A stretch of DNA of 64,000 nucleotides from Actinopolyspora halophila DSM 43834. Lineage in GTDB: Bacteria; Actinomycetota; Actinomycetes; Mycobacteriales; Pseudonocardiaceae. Both the position numbers and the translations under genes were made by a program. This document shows, piece by piece, positions 1-8,718 of the stretch (its first letter is position 1; each line of letters begins with the position of its first letter). The stretch covers positions 2,211,276 to 2,275,275 of the forward strand of contig NZ_AQUI01000002.1 in assembly GCF_000371785.1 (NCBI RefSeq), given 5' to 3'. The notes beneath the pieces were generated by a model. That model ran no database searches. It saw only the letters and a program-made list of their open reading frames with translations, and had not been told where the DNA came from.

Positions 1-194
1 CTCGCTCCGTTCGGGTTGATGTGCCTGCGCACGGGATGGAGGGCGTTGACACGTCGCATTCCGCGTCGAGCCGCGGGCAGGAGGCTGAGCTTCCCGCCGA
101 GGTTTTACAGCGGCCGTGCCGCCGGTATCGCGAACAGCGCGTCGCCCGGGAGGAGATCGGGTGGGGCGAAACCCGGAGTTGAGGGGGTACGAGG

Positions 195-1424
195 ATGAAC
201 GAGACAGTCGACGTCGCCGTCATCGGCGCCGGTCCGTACGGGTTGTCGCTGGCCGCGCATCTCCGGGCGGCGGGTGTCAGCTACCGCCAGTTCGGCGTGC
301 CGCTGAACCTGTGGCGCACCGCGATGCCGCGTGGCATGTATTTGAAGTCGCAGGGGTTCGCCTGCAGTCTTTCCGACCCGAGCTCCACGCACACCCTGGA
401 GAGGTTCTGCCGGGAGACCGGGCGCGCCTACGCCGACATCGGCGTTCCGGTCTCGCTGGACACGTTCCTCGAGTACGGCACCTGGTTCGAGCGCAACCAC
501 GCTCCCGACGTGGAACAGGTGCTGGTCGAGCACCTCCGCCGGAACGGCGACCGCTACGAGCTCGAACTGACGGACGGGCGCTTGGCCACTGCGCGGCACG
601 TGGTCGTGGCCACCGGAGTGGAGCACTTCGTGCGGGTTCCGGACGTGCTCTCCCAGCTGCCCGCGCACCTCTCCTCGCACGCCAGCGCCCACGTCGACCT
701 GGGAGTGTTCCGCGACCGCGAGGTCGCGGTGCTGGGTGCGGGGCAATCCGCCCTGGAGACGGCAGCCCTGCTGCGGGAGTCCGGCGCCTCGGTCCGGATC
801 GTCGCGCGCAGGAACGGAATAGTGTGGAACGGGTTGCCGCCGACCGAGGAAAGAAGCCTGCGTCGTCGACTCCGCGAGCCGGAGGCCGGGCTGGGAACCG
901 GCTGGGCGACCTGGTTCTATTCCGAACACCCCGAGCTTTTCCGCAGGTTGCCCGCGGCGACCAGGACTCGGTTGGCACGCACCGCGCTGGGGCCCGCGGG
1001 TGCCTGGTGGTTGCGGGACAGGGTGGACGGACGAATTCCACTGCTGCTGCAACGACAGGTGGACTGGGCCGACCCGACGGGGGACAGGGTGCGGCTCGGG
1101 CTGCGCCGCGGCAGCGAGACCACCACGCTCTCGGTCGACCACGTCATCAGCGCCACCGGTTATCGCCCGGACATCGCCAGGCTGTCGTTCCTCGATCCCG
1201 AGCTCCGGGGCAGGGTGACCACGTTGGACCGCACCCCCCGGGTCGGTGCGGACTACCAGTCCGACGTAGCCGGGCTGTTCTTCGTCGGCCCCACCGTGGC
1301 GCCGAGCTTCGGGCCGGTGATGCGGTTCGTCTACGGTGCCGACCACGCCTCCCGGGCCGTCACGGCACGGATATCCCCGGCCCGTGACCGCAGGGTTTCC
1401 GTGATGCCGGGAGCGGGCAGATGA
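195..1424 (+). CDS. FAD-dependent monooxygenase-like oxidoreductase
   Basis: A 409-residue flavoprotein of the lysine/ornithine N-monooxygenase-like or flavin-containing monooxygenase type. An N-terminal FAD-binding Rossmann motif (VIGAGPYGLSLAAHL, about residues 9-23) is followed by a second dinucleotide motif (VLGAGQSALETAALL, about 178-192) for NAD(P)H and by the late ATG motif (ISATGYRPD, about 317) typical of these enzymes. The ATG start has GAGG a few bases upstream. The stop overlaps the start of the sugar transferase (ATGA), so the two are co-transcribed. The substrate cannot be read from sequence; the position at the head of a polysaccharide locus suggests a tailoring oxidation or a co-transcribed accessory role, which is inference. 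Confidence 0.75.
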   Translation: MNETVDVAVIGAGPYGLSLAAHLRAAGVSYRQFGVPLNLWRTAMPRGMYLKSQGFACSLSDPSSTHTLERFCRETGRAYADIGVPVSLDTFLEYGTWFERNHAPDVEQVLVEHLRRNGDRYELELTDGRLATARHVVVATGVEHFVRVPDVLSQLPAHLSSHASAHVDLGVFRDREVAVLGAGQSALETAALLRESGASVRIVARRNGIVWNGLPPTEERSLRRRLREPEAGLGTGWATWFYSEHPELFRRLPAATRTRLARTALGPAGAWWLRDRVDGRIPLLLQRQVDWADPTGDRVRLGLRRGSETTTLSVDHVISATGYRPDIARLSFLDPELRGRVTTLDRTPRVGADYQSDVAGLFFVGPTVAPSFGPVMRFVYGADHASRAVTARISPARDRRVSVMPGAGR

Positions 1425-2992
1425 GTTGGCAGCTCGCTTCGCGACGGGGAGGTGTCGGAGAACCGCTCAGTGCGGATCGAACCGCCGAACCCGGCGATCT
1501 CGGAAGGGCGTCGCGGGCGGTTCGATCCGCCGAGACTCCGCTGCCCGTGAACCGGATCCAGCTGTTGCCCGGTCGGTTGCTTCCGTGCGCCGACGTGGTG
1601 GCGCTGTGCGCGGTGCTGGTGCTGCTGCGTGTGGGAGCGCTGGCGGCGTTGTCCTATTCCTGCGGCGTACTGGCGATCCTGGCGGTCCGGGGGGCGCATC
1701 GTCTCCGGCTGTGCCGAAGGGTCTCCGACGACGTGGGAAACGCGCTGGTCGCCACCGGCCTGCCGCTGCTCGCTTTCCTGCCGTGGTCGTCCGCTCGGCG
1801 TTTACTCCTGCTCGGGGCGTGTGCCGCCGGTGCGCTCGTCTGCATGCGTGCGACGACCGCTGTCGTGCTGCGCTCGTTGCACAGGCGGGGAGAACTGTCC
1901 GAACCGATCCTGATCGTCGGGCGTTCGGAACCCGCGGGCGCGCTCGCCGAGGCGGTCGGCAAACGTCCGGAGCTCGGCCTGCGCTTCGTGGGATTCCTGG
2001 ACCGGACGGCGGGGAGGCGCTCCGAGCCCGAGGTACTGGGGGACCCGGCCGAGCTGGCCGCGTTCGTCCGCCGTTATCGGGTCACCCGCGTGGTGCTCTG
2101 TCCGTCCGGGGAGAACACGGCCGAGGTCACCGATGTGGTGCGCCGCTGCCGCGCGTTGCCGGTGGACTTCTGCGTGGTTCCCCGGTTGCCGGAACTCGGG
2201 ATCGCGGTGCCGAGAGCCAAGCTGGACGAGGTGTGGGGCATCCCGCTGCTGCCGATCAGGCGGTGCGCGCACACCGCGGCGGCGCGGGCGGTCAAACGTG
2301 TCTTCGACTGTCTGCTCGCTTCGGTGCTGCTGGTGCTGGTCGCTCCGCTGTTGTCGGCGCTAGCCACCGCCGTGCGGTGCAGTAGCGGTGGAATGGCCCT
2401 GTTTCGCCAGGAAAGGGTTACCAGGGGAGGATCTCTTGTCAGGGTGACGAAATTGCGCACGGTCACCCCGAAGGCCGGGGAGCAGTTCGACTGGAAACCG
2501 TCGCCGGAGCAGTGCGGTCGGTTGGCCACCTGGCTGCGTCGTTCGCACCTCGACGAGTTACCGCAGTTGTTGGACGTGCTGCGTGGCGGCATGTCGTTGG
2601 TCGGCCCGCGCCCCGAACGGCCCTACTACGCCGTGCGGTTCGCCGGGACGATTCCCCACTACGCCGATCGACACCGCGTGCGGGGCGGGATCACGGGGTG
2701 GGCCCAGGTGCACGGGTTGCACGGCGACACCTCCATCACCGAGCGGGCCCGCTTCGACAACCACTACGTCGAGTACTGGTCACCGTGGATGGACCTGGTG
2801 GTCCTCGTCCGCACGGCGGGAGCCGTGCTGGCCGGGTTCCGCCGGGTGGGCAGCGACTACGAGGAGGGCAACAGTGCGAGTACTACACGTGATCACCGGG
2901 TTGAAAGTCGGCGGTGCCGAACTGCAGTTGTACGAGCTGGTGCGGCGCAGCAGACACGAGTGCGAGGTGGCGGCGCTGTACAACGCGGGTGA
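1421..2992 (+). CDS. Polyprenyl-phosphate glycosyl-1-phosphate transferase (exopolysaccharide initiation)
   Basis: A 523-residue membrane protein of the bacterial sugar transferase (WbaP/CpsE-like) family, which loads the first sugar phosphate onto undecaprenyl phosphate at the inner membrane face. Several hydrophobic segments lie in the first 150 residues, followed by a Rossmann-like domain (ILIVGRSEPAGALAEAV, about 163-180), another membrane segment after KRVFDCLLAS, and the catalytic block with the signature RRSHLDELPQLLDVLRGGMS followed by LVGPRPE (about 370-395). The normal family end is reached around base 2850. The remaining roughly 40 residues (arginine-rich) lie in DNA that also encodes the start of the next gene, an overlap of 119 bp, so the tail may be dispensable. 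Confidence 0.85.
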   Translation: MSWQLASRRGGVGEPLSADRTAEPGDLGRASRAVRSAETPLPVNRIQLLPGRLLPCADVVALCAVLVLLRVGALAALSYSCGVLAILAVRGAHRLRLCRRVSDDVGNALVATGLPLLAFLPWSSARRLLLLGACAAGALVCMRATTAVVLRSLHRRGELSEPILIVGRSEPAGALAEAVGKRPELGLRFVGFLDRTAGRRSEPEVLGDPAELAAFVRRYRVTRVVLCPSGENTAEVTDVVRRCRALPVDFCVVPRLPELGIAVPRAKLDEVWGIPLLPIRRCAHTAAARAVKRVFDCLLASVLLVLVAPLLSALATAVRCSSGGMALFRQERVTRGGSLVRVTKLRTVTPKAGEQFDWKPSPEQCGRLATWLRRSHLDELPQLLDVLRGGMSLVGPRPERPYYAVRFAGTIPHYADRHRVRGGITGWAQVHGLHGDTSITERARFDNHYVEYWSPWMDLVVLVRTAGAVLAGFRRVGSDYEEGNSASTTRDHRVESRRCRTAVVRAGAAQQTRVRGGGAVQRG

Positions 2993-4037
2993 GGTCGCCG
3001 AGATGATCTCCGGGACCGGAGTGACCGTGCACGACCTGGGCATGTCCAGCAACACGGAGCTCAGTGCCCTGGGGCGGCTGCGTTCCCTGATACGTGCTCG
3101 TCGTTTCGACGCGGTGCACACTCACCTGTACCGTTCCTGCGTCTACGGCAGGCTCGCCGCGTGGTCGGCCGGTGTGCCGGTCATCGTCGCCACCGAGCAC
3201 TCCATAGGAGAGACCCACCTCGAGCGCAGACGCATGAGCACCGGGGTGCGGCTGCTCTACCTGGCGACCGACAGGTGCGCGCACACCACGATCGCGGTTT
3301 CGGAGACGGTGGCCCAGCGACTGCGGCAGTGGGGAGTTCCCGGCGGGAAGATACGGGTGGTGCCCAACGGGATCGACTTCGACCGGGTGGCCTTCGACCC
3401 GGCGGCACGTTCCCGCACCCGTGAGGAGCTCGGGCTGTCCGAACACCATCGCGTGGTGGGAGTGCTGGGCAGGCTCGACCCGAACAAGCGTTTCGACCTG
3501 CTCGTCGAAGCGGCGGCCCCGCTGCTCGACGAGAACACCAGGCTGCTGTTGGTGGGGGACGGGCCCGAGCGGCAACGACTGGAGGGAATCGCGCGCGAGC
3601 ACGGTGTGGCCGATCGGGTGGTGTTCGCGGGGCAGCGCAGCGACGTGGCCGCGGTGCTTTCGGCCTTCGACCTCTTCGTCGCCTGCTCGAAGCAGGAGAC
3701 CTTCGGGCTCTCCGTGCTGGAGGCCCTGGCCAACGGGCTGGTCGCGCTTTACACCACGTGCCCGGCCCTGAACGGCGTCGACACGGATCGTGCCGTCGAA
3801 GTTCCGGGCGAGCCGGAAGGACTGCGGGCGGCGTTGCGGACGGAGCTGGACGCGGCCAGGACTCGTGCGCAGGTTCCCCGGCTGCGTGAGCTCTACGGCA
3901 TGGAGGCGGTGACCGAACGGATCGACGGTTTGTACGAGCGGTTGCTCGCGAACCGGAAAGAGCCGCTCGGCCGTGGGACCGCGGAGACCGCGGAGACCGC
4001 GGCCGGCCCCGTCACCGGGCAGGGGGTGCACGGATGA
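2874..4037 (+). CDS. Glycosyltransferase family 4 (GT-B fold)
   Basis: A 387-residue GT4 retaining glycosyltransferase. The GTG start at 2874 was chosen because the family N-terminus VRVLHVITGLKVGGAELQ begins there; a longer open frame upstream only reads the sugar transferase in another frame. Visible family features are the glycine-rich GGAE loop (about residues 13-16), the mid-protein nucleotide-sugar region VVGVLGRLDPNKRFDLLVEA (about 198-217), and the ExxxxxxxE donor-binding block (KQETFGLSVLEALANG, about 271-286). It probably adds a sugar to the lipid-linked intermediate started by the preceding gene. Its stop overlaps the next start by 4 bp. Confidence 0.88.
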   Translation: MRVLHVITGLKVGGAELQLYELVRRSRHECEVAALYNAGEVAEMISGTGVTVHDLGMSSNTELSALGRLRSLIRARRFDAVHTHLYRSCVYGRLAAWSAGVPVIVATEHSIGETHLERRRMSTGVRLLYLATDRCAHTTIAVSETVAQRLRQWGVPGGKIRVVPNGIDFDRVAFDPAARSRTREELGLSEHHRVVGVLGRLDPNKRFDLLVEAAAPLLDENTRLLLVGDGPERQRLEGIAREHGVADRVVFAGQRSDVAAVLSAFDLFVACSKQETFGLSVLEALANGLVALYTTCPALNGVDTDRAVEVPGEPEGLRAALRTELDAARTRAQVPRLRELYGMEAVTERIDGLYERLLANRKEPLGRGTAETAETAAGPVTGQGVHG

Positions 4038-5035
4038 GGGCCGTGGTCACCGGAGCCGCGGGGTTCGTCGGATCGCACCTCGTGCGCTATCTGCTGGGCG
4101 AGGGACACGCGGTGGTCGCGCTGGACGACGAGAGCACCGGCGACTGGCAAAACCTGGCGGACGTCGACGGCAGGTTGAGCCGGATCCACGGCAGCGTGCT
4201 CGACCGGGACACCGTGGAGGACGCCGTCGCCGGCTGTGACGTGGTATTTCACCTGGCCGCGGCCGTGGGCGCGTTCGTCATCCGCGACCGCACCCTGGAC
4301 AGTCTGCTCACCAATATTCACGGCACCCAGCACGTGATGGAGGCGGCGCAGCGGAACAGCGCGCGGCTCCTGCTCGCCTCCACCAGCGAGATCTACGGCA
4401 AGAACGACAAGGTCGGCCTCACAGAGGAGGACGATCGCGTGGTCGGTTCCCCGCTGAAGTCCCGATGGTCCTATTCGGAGGCCAAGGCCATCGACGAGAG
4501 CCTGATCCGGGCCTACGTCGCCGAACGCGGGATGTGGGCCGTCATCGTGCGCCTGTTCAACACTGTGGGACCGCGGCAGAGCGGCAGATACGGCATGGTG
4601 CTGCCCCGCTTCGTGTCCAAGGCCCTGCACGGCAAGCCGCTCCCGGTCTTCGGGACCGGGGAGCAGATCCGCTGCTTCTGCCACGTGGCCGACGTGGTCC
4701 CGGCGATGGTGGCGCTGCTCGGGACGCGGGAGGCACGCGGCCGGGCCGTCAACCTCGGCAGCACCGAGCAGGTTTCCATAACGGAGTTGGCGCACCGGGT
4801 GATCGCGTTGACCGGTTCGCACAGCGGAATCGAGCGCAGTCCCTACGAAGCGGTTTACGGTTCCGGTTACGAGGACATGCTGCGGCGGGTTCCCGACTGC
4901 GCTCTGGCACGGGAGCTGGTCGGTTTCCGCCCCGTTCACGACCTCGATTCGATCATTCGCGCGATCGTCGACGAGCACACGCGCGCCGCGCGGAACAACA
5001 CGGTCACTTCTCCGCGAAGCGTGCACAGTGGCTGA
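4034..5035 (+). CDS. NAD-dependent epimerase/dehydratase (extended SDR)
   Basis: A 333-residue extended short-chain dehydrogenase of the nucleotide-sugar epimerase/dehydratase type. It starts with the NAD motif VTGAAGFVGSHLVRYL (about residues 5-20), has the substrate-stabilising serine in LLASTSEIYG (about 117-126) and the catalytic Tyr-x-x-x-Lys in SYSEAKAIDE (about 143-152). It shares an ATGA junction with the GT4 gene upstream. UDP-glucose/GlcNAc 4-epimerase or a GDP/dTDP-sugar dehydratase are both possible; sequence alone does not settle the substrate. It presumably supplies an activated sugar to the surrounding polysaccharide pathway. Confidence 0.85.
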   Translation: MRAVVTGAAGFVGSHLVRYLLGEGHAVVALDDESTGDWQNLADVDGRLSRIHGSVLDRDTVEDAVAGCDVVFHLAAAVGAFVIRDRTLDSLLTNIHGTQHVMEAAQRNSARLLLASTSEIYGKNDKVGLTEEDDRVVGSPLKSRWSYSEAKAIDESLIRAYVAERGMWAVIVRLFNTVGPRQSGRYGMVLPRFVSKALHGKPLPVFGTGEQIRCFCHVADVVPAMVALLGTREARGRAVNLGSTEQVSITELAHRVIALTGSHSGIERSPYEAVYGSGYEDMLRRVPDCALARELVGFRPVHDLDSIIRAIVDEHTRAARNNTVTSPRSVHSG

Positions 5036-5056
5036 CCCGACGATTGGGGAACGTTG

Positions 5057-6199
5057 ATGCGCGGGGATTCCCGGAGCCCGGGGCGTTTCGGCGCCACCTC
5101 TCCTCGGGGCATCGGTGTGTTCACGACCGTGCTCGCGCTGTCTCTCGCCCTGGTGCTGCTACTGCTGTCGGTGCGTTCCGAACCGGAGTCGCGTCCGCGT
5201 GCCCCGAGCACCGACGTGGTGGCCGCGCTGCCCTTCTGGAACCTGGGCAGGGGAGAGGAGACGGTACTGCGGCACAGCGAGGTGTTCAGCGAGGTCTCGC
5301 CGTGGATGTACGGGCTGGACTCACGAGGTGGGATAACCAACCAGATACCACGCGACCGTGCCGCGGACGCGGAGTCCGCGATGGGCCGCATCAGGCGGAC
5401 CGAGCTGCGTTTCACCCCGACCGTGGCGAACATGACCAACGGGAAGTGGTCCTACGACTCCGTGGCCCGGATACTGCACGATCCCCAACGCATGAAGGAG
5501 CACGTGCGGGAGATCGTGGACCTGGTGCTGGCCAACGACTACGCCGGTGTCGACATCGACTACGAGGAGCTGAGAGCGGGGGACCGAGCCGCGTTCAGCG
5601 AGTTCGTCCGGCGGTTGGCCGAGGCGCTGCACGCCCATGACAGATCCCTTTCGGTGGCGTTGTTCGCGAAGGCCTCCGAGAAGGGCTACGACCAGCGCAA
5701 CGCGGCCCAGGACTACGCGGCGGTCGGTCGTGCCGCCGACCAGGTCCGGCTGATGGGCTACGACAGGCACTGGTCCACTTCGCCACCGGGGCCGGTGGCC
5801 CCGGTGGACTGGATACGCGAGGTGCTGGCCTACGCGCGGAACACCATTCCTCCCGAGAAGATCGTTCTGGGGGTCCCGCTCTACGGCTATGACTGGTCCG
5901 CGGGACGGGGAAAGCCGGTCACCTGGTCGGAGGCCGTGCGTTCGGCCGAGGAGCACGATGCCCGAGTCCGGTTCGACGAGTCGAGCAGGACGCCGTGGTT
6001 CCGGTACACCGACGCGGAGGGCGAACGGCACGAGGTCTGGTTCGAGAACGCGGCCAGCTCGCTGGCGAAGTTCGAAGTGGCCGAGCGTGCCGGGATAGGC
6101 GGGGTCTACCTGTGGATGTACGGCGCCGCGGACCCCGAGACCTGGACCAGACTGCGGCGGACCTTCCCCGGGGCGGGCAGGTCCGGGAAACGGGGGTAG
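5057..6199 (+). CDS. Membrane-anchored GH18-like glycoside hydrolase
   Basis: A 380-residue protein with one N-terminal transmembrane or uncleaved signal segment (FTTVLALSLALVLLLLSV, about residues 22-39) followed by an extracytoplasmic TIM-barrel of the GH18 type. The chitinase-like DxxDxDxE motif appears as AGVDIDYEE (about 161-169), with the acid Glu present. The later barrel strands VRLMGYDRHW and LGVPLYGYDW are also conserved, as in YaaH/SleL spore-cortex N-acetylglucosaminidases. The ATG at 5057 is preferred over an in-frame TTG three bases earlier. It lies between polysaccharide genes, so a role in trimming or releasing a GlcNAc-containing polymer is plausible but inferred. Confidence 0.8.
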   Translation: MRGDSRSPGRFGATSPRGIGVFTTVLALSLALVLLLLSVRSEPESRPRAPSTDVVAALPFWNLGRGEETVLRHSEVFSEVSPWMYGLDSRGGITNQIPRDRAADAESAMGRIRRTELRFTPTVANMTNGKWSYDSVARILHDPQRMKEHVREIVDLVLANDYAGVDIDYEELRAGDRAAFSEFVRRLAEALHAHDRSLSVALFAKASEKGYDQRNAAQDYAAVGRAADQVRLMGYDRHWSTSPPGPVAPVDWIREVLAYARNTIPPEKIVLGVPLYGYDWSAGRGKPVTWSEAVRSAEEHDARVRFDESSRTPWFRYTDAEGERHEVWFENAASSLAKFEVAERAGIGGVYLWMYGAADPETWTRLRRTFPGAGRSGKRG

Positions 6200-6378
6200 C
6201 CGATTTTCTTCCCTCCCCTGTCGTGGGTGGTTGCTGTGCAGGTCCTCTCGCGGCGGTGTCGACGGCTCGGGCGGTGTTTCGGCGTTGCCCGCGCCGGGAG
6301 CGAACCTGGTCCAACCGGCGATTCGACCGAAAAAGAGCTCTGCGAGGCCCGGCTCGTACCTCGGTGGAGGTGACTGCG

Positions 6379-7779
6379 GTGGTTCCTTGGTGGCTCATGG
6401 CGGTGTTGGTGTTCGGCGCGAACTTCGTGTTCTGGGGCGGGATCGGGCTGCTGCGTGCGACGGCCGTCTGCGGTGGGTGGTTACGCAGCCGGGCTCCGTG
6501 GAGGTCCTGGTTGCTGCGCGCCCTGACCGATTTGCGGGGCGTCTGGTCCGTGCTGCCGGAAGGTCGGAGAGAGCGGCGGCGCGACGTCCCGCCGGGCGGG
6601 AGCATCGGGGTTGATCGAGTGGCCGTGCTCATGCCTGCGCACAACGAGGAGCTCGTGATAAGCGAGAGTCTCGAGTCGGTGACCGCTCTCGTTCCGAGGA
6701 ACAACATCCACGTCGTCTCCGACGGATCCACGGACCGAACGGTCGAACTCGCCGAGCGGGCCGGAGTGAACGTGATCAGAACCTGTACCAACGTGGGCAA
6801 GGCGGGTGCCCTGCGGGAGGCGGTCGAACGTTTCGGGCTGGTCGAGCGCTACCCGGTCGTGCTGTTGCTCGACGCCGACACCAGGCTCGACGGGAACTAT
6901 TTCCGCGCGGCACTGCCCCTGTTCGACAATCCCGAGGTGGCGGCCGTGGCCGGGTTCGTCCGCAGCGACTGGGACCGGTCCGGCCTGTCCGCTCTCGGCA
7001 GACTGCTCGTGTGCCACAGGCAGCGTATCTACGCGTTGGGGCAGTACCTGCTCAAGTTCGGCCAGACCTGGCTGCGGTGCAACGCGACGCACATCGTGCC
7101 CGGATTCGCCAGCATGTACCGCACGGCGGTCCTGCCGTACATCGACATGGATCCTCCCGGGCTGGTGATCGAGGACTTCAACATGACCTTCGAGGTTTAC
7201 CAGAAGGGGCTCGGCAAGGTGGGGTTCACGCCGAAGGCTGTGGCGATCACCCAGGATCCGGACAACCTCGGGGACTACGTGCGTCAGACCAGGAGGTGGG
7301 CGCTGGGGCTGTGGCAGACGGTCCGCCGCCACCGGCCGCGGATCAACCTGTTCAGCTGCATGCTGTGCCTGTTGCTGGTGGAACTGTTCACCAGCAGCCT
7401 GATGATGGTGCTTTTCCCCGTGGTGCTCCTGGTGCTGTTCCTGCCGAGACTGTTTCCCGCGGTAACCGGGCTTCCCGTGCTCGGCCCGCTCTACGAGACG
7501 GTCACCGGACACGTCTCCCCGCTGGGTCTGGTGCTCGGAGTGGTCGTGGTCGACCTGTCACTGAGCCTGCTGGTGGCGGTGGTGCTGCGGAAACCGCGCT
7601 TCCTGCTCTTCGGGGGCTTCTTTCTGATACTGCGTGTGTTGGACTGCTCGCTGTCGCTGTACACCCTGCCGATGGCCTGGCTGACCAGGTCGACGGGACG
7701 TTGGCGCAGCCCGGGACGGCGTGCTCCGGTGCGGAGGGGAGCAGCCGCGGGCGGACCGGATCCCACGGTGGGGCACTGA
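6379..7779 (+). CDS. Processive family 2 glycosyltransferase (PgaC/IcaA- or hyaluronan-synthase-like)
   Basis: A 466-residue membrane glycosyltransferase. GTG 6379 is chosen because GGAGG (6366-6370) sits 8 nt upstream. One N-terminal membrane segment precedes the GT-A domain, which begins VAVLMPAHNEE (about residue 80). The DAD metal/nucleotide motif is in LLLDADTRLD (about 163), the acceptor-site acidic pair in GLVIEDFNM (about 262), and the processive-enzyme QxxRW motif in RQTRRWALG (about 302). Three hydrophobic segments follow at the C-terminus. This D, D, ED, QxxRW order is that of synthases polymerising beta-linked hexosamines or glucans across the membrane. With the adjacent GH18-like hydrolase it suggests a GlcNAc-containing exopolysaccharide. 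Confidence 0.85.
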   Translation: MVPWWLMAVLVFGANFVFWGGIGLLRATAVCGGWLRSRAPWRSWLLRALTDLRGVWSVLPEGRRERRRDVPPGGSIGVDRVAVLMPAHNEELVISESLESVTALVPRNNIHVVSDGSTDRTVELAERAGVNVIRTCTNVGKAGALREAVERFGLVERYPVVLLLDADTRLDGNYFRAALPLFDNPEVAAVAGFVRSDWDRSGLSALGRLLVCHRQRIYALGQYLLKFGQTWLRCNATHIVPGFASMYRTAVLPYIDMDPPGLVIEDFNMTFEVYQKGLGKVGFTPKAVAITQDPDNLGDYVRQTRRWALGLWQTVRRHRPRINLFSCMLCLLLVELFTSSLMMVLFPVVLLVLFLPRLFPAVTGLPVLGPLYETVTGHVSPLGLVLGVVVVDLSLSLLVAVVLRKPRFLLFGGFFLILRVLDCSLSLYTLPMAWLTRSTGRWRSPGRRAPVRRGAAAGGPDPTVGH

Positions 7780-8022
7780 TCACCGCCGGAGCACCTCGGC
7801 TTGCCCGAGCCTGCGACTCGAGACCGGCAAGCGGATTCCGAACGGTTTCTCGGGGAGCTCGTCGCGGAGCTCGGACCCTCCCGCGGCGCGACAGCGTCGG
7901 ATGCGTCCCGAGCAGCGCCGCCGCTGTCCGGGACGATGTCCTGCGATCGTGGGGCACCTGCGGCAGAATCAGCTGTGTGACCGCTGTGAACGCGGGTGTT
8001 GAGCCTTCCTGGGGGCGAGAGA
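7780..8022. other. Gene-free gap before the first response regulator
   Basis: About 240 bp of GC-rich sequence. No convincing ORF, hairpin or promoter was recognised, apart from the purine-rich GGGGGCGAGAGA just before the next start. Confidence 0.4.
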
Positions 8023-8718
8023 ATGCTGCGCCTGTTGCTGTTGGACGAACAACGGATGTTCGTCGAGGCACTCGGGCAGTGTCTGTCCACCGTGCCGGAT
8101 CTGTGGGTGGCCGGTAGCGCCGATCCGGCCGAGGTCGACCTGCCGGATAAAGCGGCCGCGACACGCCCGGACGTGATAACGATCGACGTCGCTCCGTTCG
8201 GTGCCCGGGCACCCGAAGTGCTGCGTTACCTGAGCGAGATGACCCCCGGGACCTCCCTGGTGGTACTGGCTTCGCGTTCGCGGCCCGCGTTGGCTGTGGA
8301 GGCGGCACGCGCGGGCGTGGCCGCGTGGGTGCCCAAGGAAAGGGGGATCGCCGAGCTGGTGACGGTGATCCGTGGCGCGCACCGCGGCGAGGGATGGTAT
8401 CCCCCCGAGGTTCTGGGGACGGTGCTGCGTTCGTTGCGTGAGGACGTCAGGACCGCGGCCGCGGGTGATGGGCCGCTGGACGTGCTCAGCTCCAGGGAGC
8501 GCGACGTGCTGGCCGGCATGGTCGAGGGGAAACGTGCTTGGCGGATCGCCGAGGAGCTGTTCATCTCGGTGCAGACCGTGCGTACGCACACGCGCAGCAT
8601 CCTGGGCAAGCTGAATGTGCACAGTCAGCTGGAAGCCGTGACGTTGGCCCGCTCCGTGGCGGACACCGCCGCGAAGCCGAAGCCCGTCCAGGGGGCTGCC
8701 GGTAGGGACCCCGTGTGA
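8023..8718 (+). CDS. NarL/FixJ-type response regulator (LuxR HTH)
   Basis: A 231-residue two-component response regulator. The receiver domain starts MLRLLLLDEQRMF, with an acidic pair, a phospho-acceptor Asp in ITIDVAP (about residue 54) and the conserved Lys in VPKER (about 105); the usual Thr/Ser position is Ala (VVLASRS), a mild deviation. The C-terminal LuxR-type HTH reads LSSRERDVLAGMVEGKRAWRI and then QTVRTHTRSILGKLNVHSQLEAV. ATG 8023 was chosen over upstream frame starts because the receiver begins there and a purine-rich site precedes it. No histidine kinase is adjacent. It lies inside the polysaccharide locus and its stop overlaps the next gene's GTG, so local control is likely (inference). 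Confidence 0.85.
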   Translation: MLRLLLLDEQRMFVEALGQCLSTVPDLWVAGSADPAEVDLPDKAAATRPDVITIDVAPFGARAPEVLRYLSEMTPGTSLVVLASRSRPALAVEAARAGVAAWVPKERGIAELVTVIRGAHRGEGWYPPEVLGTVLRSLREDVRTAAAGDGPLDVLSSRERDVLAGMVEGKRAWRIAEELFISVQTVRTHTRSILGKLNVHSQLEAVTLARSVADTAAKPKPVQGAAGRDPV

